Shown here: positions 6,098-12,063 of the stretch, in pieces | Position numbering within the stretch: the first letter of the stretch is position 1 | Layout: each line of letters starts with the position of its first letter | Assembly (NCBI GenBank): GCA_002470275.1 | Contig: DKNY01000040.1 | Coordinates: forward strand, 9,951-22,013 | Reading direction: 5' to 3' | Source: Gammaproteobacteria bacterium UBA7376 | Lineage (GTDB): Bacteria > Pseudomonadota > Gammaproteobacteria > Pseudomonadales > Azotimanducaceae | Length of the DNA: 12,063 nucleotides | Program-made: the position numbers and the translations under genes | Notes under the pieces: model-generated | The model's input: the letters and a program-made list of their open reading frames with translations, nothing else | What the model was told of the DNA's origin: nothing | Database searches by the model: none

Positions 6098-6988
6098 CTA
6101 TTCAGCCACCCTGACATCATCCGATATACCCCTCACAAAGAGAGGTTCCATATCCCCATGCAAAACGTCCGCAGCGAGTCGTTCTGGCGACACCTCGGTA
6201 ACGGGCGCTTCGATGCATACTAGCAGACGCTCCAGCAGGGTCGCATCGCTACTCGTATTGATAAACAAATCTTCCCGTCTCAAAACAAAGTCCACGGCCC
6301 GCTTCATAGCCTCCGGATCGGTAATGGGGCGATACCAGCTGAAGCGTCGCTGCGGGTCATCAGGCCGCCATCGCCGAGCCGCAATGGCCTTAATGGTCTG
6401 CATGGCGACCCCGCGCTGCTGACAATATTGGTAAAGCGCCTCGAAGTCCTGGGCATAGACAGGATCATTCATCATGGTGAAGTTAAAGGGCACCAACACC
6501 GAGTCGAAGTCGTAGGCGCGAAGGCTCCGCAGGTGCATAGCGGGACAGTAGGTACCGTGGCCGGTCACCCCGATGAACCGCACCAGGCCCTGTTCCTTTG
6601 CCTCCACCAAGGCCTCCAACGCACCCCCAGAAGACATGGCCTGCTGCCAGGGTTCCTCCTGCGTTAAGTTATGCATCTGAATCAAATCAATTTGGGCCAC
6701 CTGCATTCGTTCCAGAGAAGCATGCAGCTCGTCCCTAGCCGCCCCATAGGTGCGTTGTCCTGTCTTGGTGGCCAGAAAGACCTGGTCGCGGTGCTTCTGT
6801 AGCCAAGGCGCAAGACGCAGTTCTGCCTCGCCATAACTTGCCGCCACATCGATATGATTCAGGCCGTAGTCTGCCGCCAGCGCCAGGGTTTGGTCCGCTC
6901 TGAACTGGCTCATTCCGCCCAGGGCAGCAGCGCCGAAAATGGCCCTGCTGCTCAGATGTCCGGTTTGTCCAAATGGGATGTACTGCAT
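6098..6988 (-). CDS. Aldo/keto reductase
   Basis: This is an NAD(P)H-dependent carbonyl reductase or alcohol dehydrogenase of the TIM-barrel aldo/keto reductase superfamily, 296 residues. The catalytic tetrad can be read as Asp47 (HIDVAASYG), Tyr52, Lys75 (ATKTG) and His106 (QMHNLTQ). RFIGVTGHG at 137-145 is the usual strand 5. MQTIKAIAARRW (196-207) corresponds to the cofactor-binding strand with Lys/Arg contacts to the NADP phosphate. The chosen ATG at 6988 (MQYIPFGQTG) has AAGGAGA five bases upstream and opens with the beta-hairpin typical of the family; extending to 7033 would add 15 unlikely residues. It is the first gene of a two-gene operon with the dioxygenase. A substrate aldehyde or ketone produced or consumed with the dioxygenase is plausible but inferred. 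Confidence 0.92.
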   Translation of the reverse strand: MQYIPFGQTGHLSSRAIFGAAALGGMSQFRADQTLALAADYGLNHIDVAASYGEAELRLAPWLQKHRDQVFLATKTGQRTYGAARDELHASLERMQVAQIDLIQMHNLTQEEPWQQAMSSGGALEALVEAKEQGLVRFIGVTGHGTYCPAMHLRSLRAYDFDSVLVPFNFTMMNDPVYAQDFEALYQYCQQRGVAMQTIKAIAARRWRPDDPQRRFSWYRPITDPEAMKRAVDFVLRREDLFINTSSDATLLERLLVCIEAPVTEVSPERLAADVLHGDMEPLFVRGISDDVRVAE

Positions 6989-6993
6989 TCTTG

Positions 6994-7000
6994 TCTCCTT
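6994..7000 (-). promoter_or_regulatory. Strong ribosome binding site of the aldo/keto reductase
   Basis: AAGGAGA on the reverse strand, five bases before the ATG at 6988, which supports that start over one at 7033. The 261-base region 6989-7249 shows no convincing gene. It should contain the promoters of this operon and of the divergent TerB-like gene. Confidence 0.8.
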
Positions 7001-7193
7001 ACAGGCCCCCAACCCAAAGACGTCAGGGATCACACTCCGCGGCTAGACCCATAGTAGCAACTCCCGCTGGGAACACCCATCCTCTGGCAGCGCAATGCTC
7101 GCTGGCTGGGGCACAGACGCGGGCTTTGACGAGAATCAGCCCAACTGCCTCATGTTCCTGAGTGAATCCGTTCAATGAATCTCTCCCGGCGAT

Positions 7194-7221
7194 TTTACGC
7201 CCCCGGGTATTGGGCTACACT
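7194..7221 (+). promoter_or_regulatory. Candidate sigma-70 promoter for the TerB-like gene
   Basis: TTTACG (7194-7199) and TACACT (7216-7221) resemble -35 and -10 boxes with a 16-base spacer. They sit 28 bases before the chosen ATG at 7250, giving a short leader that contains the GAGGA ribosome site (7236-7240). The match is partial and untested. Confidence 0.4.
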
Positions 7222-7249
7222 CTACCAACCTAGAAGAGGACTACGAATC

Positions 7250-7687
7250 ATGAGCATCGTAAAACTTGCTACCGTTAAGAAATTGTTTGGCGGGTCAACG
7301 CTGACGAAAACTGAGCAAAAGGCCCTTGCCGACGAAGTCATGCTGATGACGCTTGCCCGAGCCACCGCCTCCGATACCAACATCAAAAATGTGGAGGTCG
7401 ATAAGGTCAAGGAAGTCCTGCTAGAGCATACGGGCAAGAAATTCACTAATGCCAATGTGCGTGTCGCCGCCAACTCGAAGATGTATGAGGCTGCACCGCT
7501 GGAGCGCTATCTAAGCAAATGCTCACGTCGGCTTACCACGGACAATCGGCTGCTCACCGTCAAGGCGTTAGAGGAGATCATCCACGCCGATGGGCGCGTG
7601 AGCGACCACGAAGTCGCCTACTTCAACCGCGTGGCATTAGCGCTTGAGCTGACACCCGCCCAACTGGTTGGGTTAGCGTCAGACTAA
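7250..7687 (+). CDS. TerB-like (tellurite resistance/DjlA N-terminal type) small protein
   Basis: The 145-residue all-helical product resembles the TerB fold, also seen in the N-terminus of DjlA-type co-chaperones, whose acidic face can bind metal. The clearest motif is HADGRVSDHEVAYFNRVALAL at 112-132, the second TerB acidic helix-turn. A weaker first copy is ASDTNIKNVEVDKV at 40-53. No signal peptide or membrane helix is visible, so it is probably cytoplasmic. The start at 7250 is preferred because GAGGA lies nine bases before it and the upstream extension to 7175 (25 residues, Arg and Tyr rich) looks non-coding. It is a single-gene unit: divergent from the reductase operon, convergent with the HAD gene, 11 bases between stops. 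No other ter genes are nearby, so a direct role in tellurite resistance should not be assumed. Confidence 0.75.
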   Translation: MSIVKLATVKKLFGGSTLTKTEQKALADEVMLMTLARATASDTNIKNVEVDKVKEVLLEHTGKKFTNANVRVAANSKMYEAAPLERYLSKCSRRLTTDNRLLTVKALEEIIHADGRVSDHEVAYFNRVALALELTPAQLVGLASD

Positions 7688-7698
7688 CCATCCGGTTG

Positions 7699-8385
7699 TC
7701 ATTTGGGCGGACTGCTGTCCAATAGCGTCAGCAGCTCATCCGCTCGCCCGATCACCTCGTGACCCAGCGCGAGGGTCTCTGCTGCTGGGGGTCGGGCATC
7801 TGGAATTTGGAAGACACGCAGTCCCGCAGCCACGGCGGCTGCCGTGCCCACGTCTGAGTCCTCAAGGGCCCAAGCACCCGCTGCGCCAATATCAAGCAGG
7901 GCGCAGGCCCGCAGGTAGGGTTCCGGGTCGGGTTTTGCACGACTGACGTCGTCCGCGCATACCAACCCTTGAAAGCGGTCACGGATACCCACCTGCTCCA
8001 GGGCCGACTCACTGGCACTGCGGTTATTTGAGGTGGCTACCGCCATGGGAATATAAAGATCCTGAAGGCGTTCCAGCAGTTGCTCGATCCCGGGCTTGAG
8101 GCGAATGGGAGAACGCTTTTCCTCCTCAACGAAGCGCCGATTCCAGCGTTGGTTAAACAAATCCAAATCAAGCTGAGGACCATAGGCGGCCGCTAGAGTC
8201 GATCGCGTCCCCTGGTAGGACCCGCCAAGGCACAGGGCGTAGACTTCTTCCCGATACGCGAACCCCAGGTCGGCGATAGCCAACCGAAAGGCGGCATGGG
8301 CCAGCCGCTCAGTATCAATGAGCGTGCCGTCCATATCGAAGACCACACCCTGGGGTTGGGCTGGGCGATGAGCCATCAGCCCCAT
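7699..8385 (-). CDS. HAD-superfamily phosphatase (subfamily IA, phosphoglycolate/beta-phosphoglucomutase-like)
   Basis: This is a soluble phosphohydrolase or phosphomutase of 228 residues. DMDGT at 17-21 holds the nucleophile Asp17 and the acid/base Asp19. A helical cap domain follows (about 25-95). ATSNN at 117-121 is motif II, Lys151 in RAKPDPEPY is motif III, and EDSDVG at 175-180 is motif IV with the magnesium-binding acids. The DxD form and cap type fit the group that includes phosphoglycolate phosphatase, sugar-phosphate phosphatases and beta-phosphoglucomutase, and the exact substrate is open. The ATG at 8385 lies 13 bases after the acnB stop with a modest GGGTGG site; ATG at 8376 is an alternative. 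The gene is very likely co-transcribed with acnB. A house-cleaning role in central metabolism would fit this position, but that is inference. Confidence 0.88.
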   Translation of the reverse strand: MGLMAHRPAQPQGVVFDMDGTLIDTERLAHAAFRLAIADLGFAYREEVYALCLGGSYQGTRSTLAAAYGPQLDLDLFNQRWNRRFVEEEKRSPIRLKPGIEQLLERLQDLYIPMAVATSNNRSASESALEQVGIRDRFQGLVCADDVSRAKPDPEPYLRACALLDIGAAGAWALEDSDVGTAAAVAAGLRVFQIPDARPPAAETLALGHEVIGRADELLTLLDSSPPK

Positions 8386-8398
8386 TAAGCCACCCGCA

Positions 8399-11008
8399 CT
8401 ATTTAACGTCTACAATTTGTTGGGCGGCGATACGCTTACCGTCTTCTGCCGCTTCATGGAACGACTCGATTTGATCAAAGCTCATGTAACGATAGATATC
8501 TTTCGCCATGGCGTCGATTTTATCCGAGTACTGACGATACTCCTCTACCGTAGGCAGCTTCCCCAGGATGCCGCCCACGGAAGAAAGCTCTGCCGACGCC
8601 AAGTAGACGTTCGCTCCATCGCCCAGCCGATTGGGAAAGTTACGGGTAGAGGTGGAAAGCACGGTCGCGCCAGCGAGAACCCGGGCTTGATTACCCATAC
8701 ACAGGGAACACCCGGGCATTTCGGTTCGCGCACCCACCTTACCGTAAATATTGTAGTAGCCCTCCTGCATCAGCGTATGCTCGTCCATGCGGGTTGGCGG
8801 ACATATCCAGAAACGTGTGTTGACGCTGTCTGCGTCATCCAGCAGTTTGCCCGCCGCTCGGAAATGTCCGATATTGGTCATGCAAGATCCGATGAAGACT
8901 TCGTCGACGGTATCGCCAGCCACCTCGGAGAGCAGTCGCGCATCATCTGGATCATTCGGCGCACAAACAATGGGTTCGGTGACCTCAGCTAGATCAATCT
9001 CAATGACCGCCGCATATTCGGCATCCTCGTCGGCGCTCATCAGGCTGGGCTCCGCCAGCCATGCCTCCATTTTCTGAACACGACGCTCCAGGGTGCGGAC
9101 GTCGCCGTAACCTTCTGCAATCATCCAGCGCAGCAGCGTGACATTTGAGCGCAGGTATTCTGCAACGGAATCTTCCGAGAGCTTGATGGTGCAGCCTGCA
9201 GCCGATCGTTCCGCTGAGGCGTCGGAAAGCTCAAAGGCCTGCTCCACGGTTAGGCTGTTCAGGCCTTCAATTTCCAGAATTCGGCCGGAGAAAAAATTCT
9301 TTTTATTCTGCTTTTCAACGGTGAGCAGACCGGCCTTGATGCCGTAGTAGGGAATGGCATGGACGAGATCCCTGAGCGTAATGCCCGGCTGCATCTCTCC
9401 CTTGAAACGCACCAGAACAGACTCCGGCATATCCAGCGGCATCACTCCGGTTGCTGCGGCGAAGGCCACCAACCCAGAGCCTCCAGGAAAGGAGATGCCC
9501 ATGGGGAATCGCGTATGTGAGTCTCCCCCGGTGCCTACCGTATCCGGCAGGAGCATACGATTCAGCCAGCTATGAATAATCCCGTCGCCAGGCCGCAGGG
9601 ACACCCCACCCCGGTTCATGATGAAATCCGGCAGATTATGTTGGGTATCGATGTCCACCGGCTTGGGGTATGCGGCCGTATGACAGAAGGACTGCATGAC
9701 CAGGTCCGCTGAAAATCCAAGGCAAGCCAGGTCTTTCAGCTCATCGCGCGTCATTGGGCCCGTCGTATCCTGGGATCCCACGGTGGTCATTTTCGGTTCG
9801 CAGTAGCTGCCGGGACGAACACCGGGCAGACCGCAGGCCTTGCCGACCATCTTTTGCGCCAGAGTGAACCCCTTATCGGTTTCCTCCACCTGATCGGGTT
9901 TGCGGAAAACCTCAGAGGCCGCTAGGCCAAGGTGTTCCCGAGCACGTTGGGTCAGGCCACGGCCAATGATGAGATTAATACGGCCATCTGCTCGCACTTC
10001 ATCCAGAATCACATCCGACTTGTGCTCAAACTCACAGAGCAGCTCACCCTCCTTACTCAATATCTTTCCGTCGTAGGGTTGGATGTGGATCACGTCGCCA
10101 AAGGACAGCTTGTCCACGGGGGCCTCAAAGACCAGTGCCCCCGCATCTTCCATGGTATTGAAGAAGATCGGCGCAACCTTGCTGCCAATACAGATACCGC
10201 CAGATCGCTTATTCGGTACACCTGGCATATCCTCGCCAAAGAACCACAAAACCGAGTTCGTTGCCGATTTCCGGGATGAGCCCGTGCCCACAACGTCGCC
10301 CACAAAGGCCACCGGCATACCGCTGTCTTGCAGCGCCTTGATTTGCTCCATGGGGCCGACTTCGCCCTGAACCTCAGGCGTTAGACCCTCTCGCTGCATC
10401 TTGTACATGGCACGCGCATGTAGCGGAATATCTGGGCGTGACCAAGCGTCCTGCGCCGGTGATAGATCATCCGTATTGGTCTCGCCGGAGACCTTAAAGA
10501 CCACGGCCTCAATGCTTTCCGGCAGCGCATCATTAGAGGTGAACCATTCTGCTTCTGCCCAGGACTGCATCACGGCCTTGGCATGGGCATTGCCCGCATC
10601 TGCCTTCAACGCCACATCGTGAAATGCATCGAAAACGAGGATCATACCTTTAAGTTCTTCCGCTGCGGACGCTGCCAGGGCGTCATCGTCCAGCAGCTTC
10701 ACCAAGGTTGCTACGTTGTAGCCACCGTGCATATTGCCCAGCAGAACGACCGCGGCAGCCGGGTCGATTAGCGGTGAGCTGGCTTCGCCCAACACGATCG
10801 CACTCAGGAATCCTGCCTTCACATAGGCCGCCTCGTCCACGCCTGGCGGCACGCGATTGGCGATCAAATCGAGCAAAAAGTCTTCTTCACCTGAGGGGGG
10901 CGCCTTCAACAATTCAACCAATTCCGCCGTCCATTCTGGGCTCAGCGGCTTGGGTGGAACGCCCAGCTCTGCGCGTTCTTGTACGTGGGCACGATAGGCT
11001 TCTAACAC
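8399..11008 (-). CDS. acnB: Aconitate hydratase B (bifunctional aconitase/2-methylisocitrate dehydratase)
   Basis: AcnB interconverts citrate and isocitrate via cis-aconitate in the TCA cycle, using a [4Fe-4S] cluster. It can also hydrate 2-methyl-cis-aconitate in propionate breakdown. The 869-residue product is full length (E. coli AcnB is 865). It shows the N-terminal HEAT-like domain (1-160), the swivel domain (GETNTDDLSPAQDAWSRPD, 175-193; GDVVGTGSSRKSATNSVLWF, 237-256) and the catalytic domains (SQDTTGPMTRDELKDLACLG, 412-431; DTVGTGGDSHTRF, 489-501). The cluster ligands are Cys709 in GSCMTNIGH and Cys767 and Cys770 in PGCSLCMGNQ. The start is GTG at 11008, with AAGGAG at 11018-11023 and a 9-base spacer; the first residues MLEAYR match the E. 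coli enzyme. No break or missing catalytic motif is visible. The HAD phosphatase follows 13 bases after the stop. Confidence 0.98.
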   Translation of the reverse strand: MLEAYRAHVQERAELGVPPKPLSPEWTAELVELLKAPPSGEEDFLLDLIANRVPPGVDEAAYVKAGFLSAIVLGEASSPLIDPAAAVVLLGNMHGGYNVATLVKLLDDDALAASAAEELKGMILVFDAFHDVALKADAGNAHAKAVMQSWAEAEWFTSNDALPESIEAVVFKVSGETNTDDLSPAQDAWSRPDIPLHARAMYKMQREGLTPEVQGEVGPMEQIKALQDSGMPVAFVGDVVGTGSSRKSATNSVLWFFGEDMPGVPNKRSGGICIGSKVAPIFFNTMEDAGALVFEAPVDKLSFGDVIHIQPYDGKILSKEGELLCEFEHKSDVILDEVRADGRINLIIGRGLTQRAREHLGLAASEVFRKPDQVEETDKGFTLAQKMVGKACGLPGVRPGSYCEPKMTTVGSQDTTGPMTRDELKDLACLGFSADLVMQSFCHTAAYPKPVDIDTQHNLPDFIMNRGGVSLRPGDGIIHSWLNRMLLPDTVGTGGDSHTRFPMGISFPGGSGLVAFAAATGVMPLDMPESVLVRFKGEMQPGITLRDLVHAIPYYGIKAGLLTVEKQNKKNFFSGRILEIEGLNSLTVEQAFELSDASAERSAAGCTIKLSEDSVAEYLRSNVTLLRWMIAEGYGDVRTLERRVQKMEAWLAEPSLMSADEDAEYAAVIEIDLAEVTEPIVCAPNDPDDARLLSEVAGDTVDEVFIGSCMTNIGHFRAAGKLLDDADSVNTRFWICPPTRMDEHTLMQEGYYNIYGKVGARTEMPGCSLCMGNQARVLAGATVLSTSTRNFPNRLGDGANVYLASAELSSVGGILGKLPTVEEYRQYSDKIDAMAKDIYRYMSFDQIESFHEAAEDGKRIAAQQIVDVK

Positions 11009-11017
11009 GACCCTTTA

Positions 11018-11023
11018 CTCCTT
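11018..11023 (-). promoter_or_regulatory. Ribosome binding site of acnB
   Basis: AAGGAG on the reverse strand, nine bases before the GTG start, supports this non-ATG start. Confidence 0.75.
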
Positions 11024-11069
11024 AATTAGTCCGGAAACTGGCAGAAACTCCCCCGCCAGAGAGGCGCAC

Positions 11070-11097
11070 ATTCTACGCTAGTTCCAAGTTCTTGTAG
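11070..11097 (-). promoter_or_regulatory. Candidate acnB promoter
   Basis: On the reverse strand TAGAAT (11075 to 11070) is a good -10 box. A weak -35 candidate, CTACAA (11097 to 11092), lies 16 bases upstream. Transcription would begin near 11063 and give a leader of about 55 bases. The intergenic region 11009-11198 holds no gene. Confidence 0.4.
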
Positions 11098-11198
11098 AGG
11101 CTTCAGTATCAGGCGCGCTCACGCCATACCGTTACGAGACCAATCCAGTCACCGCTCGGCGACACGCCTATCCTGCGGCGAGGCCCCATATAAACCCG

Positions 11199-12044
11199 CT
11201 AATGACGCCCCGCCGCCTCAGTAACTCGATCTCTTGAACGCTGGTACAGCGCCGCCCCACAGCGCCAGCAATAGCTAGCCTCCCGAGCGTGCCCTTCTGC
11301 CGCGCAATCAGAGCAGGTTCGGGTGTTCGCCTGACGACGATTGGCCTCGTTCAACTCCAGCGTCACGATACCCGTGGGTACAACAATGATGCCGTAGCCC
11401 ATAAGCATGATAAGGGAGGCAAGAAACTGCCCCAGCGGCGTGATTGGCGCGATGTCGCCGTAGCCCACCGTGGTCATGGTGGTCACCGCCCAATAAATGC
11501 TGTGCGGGGTACTCGCGAATGCCGGATTACTCTCGCCTTCAACGATGTAAATCAGCGAGCCAAAGATGACCATTAAGGCCAGGACCGAGGCAATAAACAC
11601 GGCGATTTTGCGCCGACTTGCAGTCAGAGCCTGGGCAATCAGTTCCGCCTCACCCACGTAACGGACCATGCGCAGCACCCTAAAAATCCGAAGCACACGC
11701 AGAATACGAACCGCCAAAAAGAACTGGGCTCCGGGTACCCACAGGCTGATGTAGGTGGGCAAAATACTGAGCAGGTCCACCAGTCCGTAGAAACTTCTGG
11801 CGTAGCGCCAAGAGTGCTCGATACACCATAAGCGGATCAGATATTCAGCGGTGAACAGCACCGTAAAGCACCATTCGATGAGATACAGGAAATGCCCATA
11901 CTCCGCGTGGATGTGGGGCACGGAATCCAGCATCACCGTCAGCACGCTGAGCAGAATCAGCACGATGAGTGTCACATCAAAACGGTGGCCTGCCTTTGTG
12001 TCGGCCTCAAAAATGATGATCCGCAGTCTATCCCGCAAGGTCAT
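11199..12044 (-). CDS. Voltage-gated potassium channel (Kv-like ion transporter) with C-terminal zinc ribbon
   Basis: This is a six-helix inner-membrane potassium channel subunit of 281 residues, presumably forming tetramers. Likely helices are S1 23-41, S2 53-71, S3 86-104, S5 147-169 and S6 205-228. The voltage-sensing S4 has six arginines spaced exactly every third residue (113, 116, 119, 122, 125, 128). The selectivity filter is TTVGYGD at 191-197, the textbook potassium signature. After S6 a cytoplasmic tail carries C244-x2-C247, His252 and C259-x2-C262, a small zinc-ribbon pattern, followed by a basic end. The ATG at 12044 is preceded by AGGGG with suitable spacing. The next gene on the same strand is acnB, 190 bases downstream, probably with its own promoter. 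Ion selectivity is well supported. Voltage dependence and zinc binding are inferred from motifs. Confidence 0.92.
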   Translation of the reverse strand: MTLRDRLRIIIFEADTKAGHRFDVTLIVLILLSVLTVMLDSVPHIHAEYGHFLYLIEWCFTVLFTAEYLIRLWCIEHSWRYARSFYGLVDLLSILPTYISLWVPGAQFFLAVRILRVLRIFRVLRMVRYVGEAELIAQALTASRRKIAVFIASVLALMVIFGSLIYIVEGESNPAFASTPHSIYWAVTTMTTVGYGDIAPITPLGQFLASLIMLMGYGIIVVPTGIVTLELNEANRRQANTRTCSDCAAEGHAREASYCWRCGAALYQRSRDRVTEAAGRH

Positions 12045-12063
12045 TGCGCTACCCCTAAGCAGC

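Noticed and set aside
7085..7130. Small inverted repeats (CAGCG/CGCTG, GGGCT/AGCCC) between the reductase and the TerB-like gene
   Set aside because: Stems of 5 bp with no T-run and no consistent nested structure. I see no RNA gene here.
8417..8992. 191-residue plus-strand frame antisense to acnB
   Set aside because: It is long only because it lies opposite a highly biased gene. It has no recognisable domain or ribosome site.
11038..11066. Alternative short hairpins in the acnB leader (CTGGC/GCCAG and CGCC/GGCG)
   Set aside because: Stems of only 4-5 bp are expected by chance in GC-rich DNA, and one of them would span the predicted transcription start.

Overview
This window reads as a chromosomal stretch of a gammaproteobacterium. 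The best evidence is a full-length AcnB-type aconitase, close to the Escherichia coli enzyme throughout. GC content looks to be in the upper fifties (judged by eye, not computed), and G or C dominates third codon positions in all genes. A class III CoA-transferase, a TauD/TfdA dioxygenase, a deazaflavin-type reductase and a monocarboxylate-like MFS carrier close together suggest a marine or environmental heterotroph, perhaps of the Halieaceae/Spongiibacteraceae type. That placement is inference. There is no rRNA, tRNA, insertion sequence, phage gene or CRISPR array.

Layout. A short unrecognised gene (48-404, +) runs tail to tail into an MFS transporter (407-1651, -), preceded on the same strand by a TIGR00026/DUF385 deazaflavin-type oxidoreductase (1728-2162, -). 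A 127-base divergent region (2163-2289) holds an interrupted stem-loop and a 7-bp dyad. It leads into a plus-strand operon of class III CoA-transferase (2290-3519), larB (3509-4276) and larE (4314-5150). Convergent to this is a minus-strand pair, aldo/keto reductase (6098-6988) then TauD/TfdA dioxygenase (5175-6068), each with a strong Shine-Dalgarno. A small TerB-like protein (7250-7687, +) follows. It is convergent with a minus-strand housekeeping block: a voltage-gated potassium channel with a zinc-ribbon tail (11199-12044), acnB (8399-11008) and a HAD phosphatase 13 bases after acnB (7699-8385).

How the genes may work together. AcnB is the TCA-cycle aconitase. LarB and LarE catalyse the first two steps of nickel-pincer nucleotide (NPN) cofactor synthesis, known from lactate racemase. 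The nickel insertase LarC and the enzyme LarA are absent here, and in their place is a CoA-transferase whose reading frame overlaps larB. This is the most interesting part of the window: it suggests an NPN-dependent 2-hydroxyacid step feeding CoA activation, possibly with uptake by the MFS carrier and oxidation or reduction by the neighbouring TauD and AKR enzymes. The enzyme families are clear; the pathway is inference.
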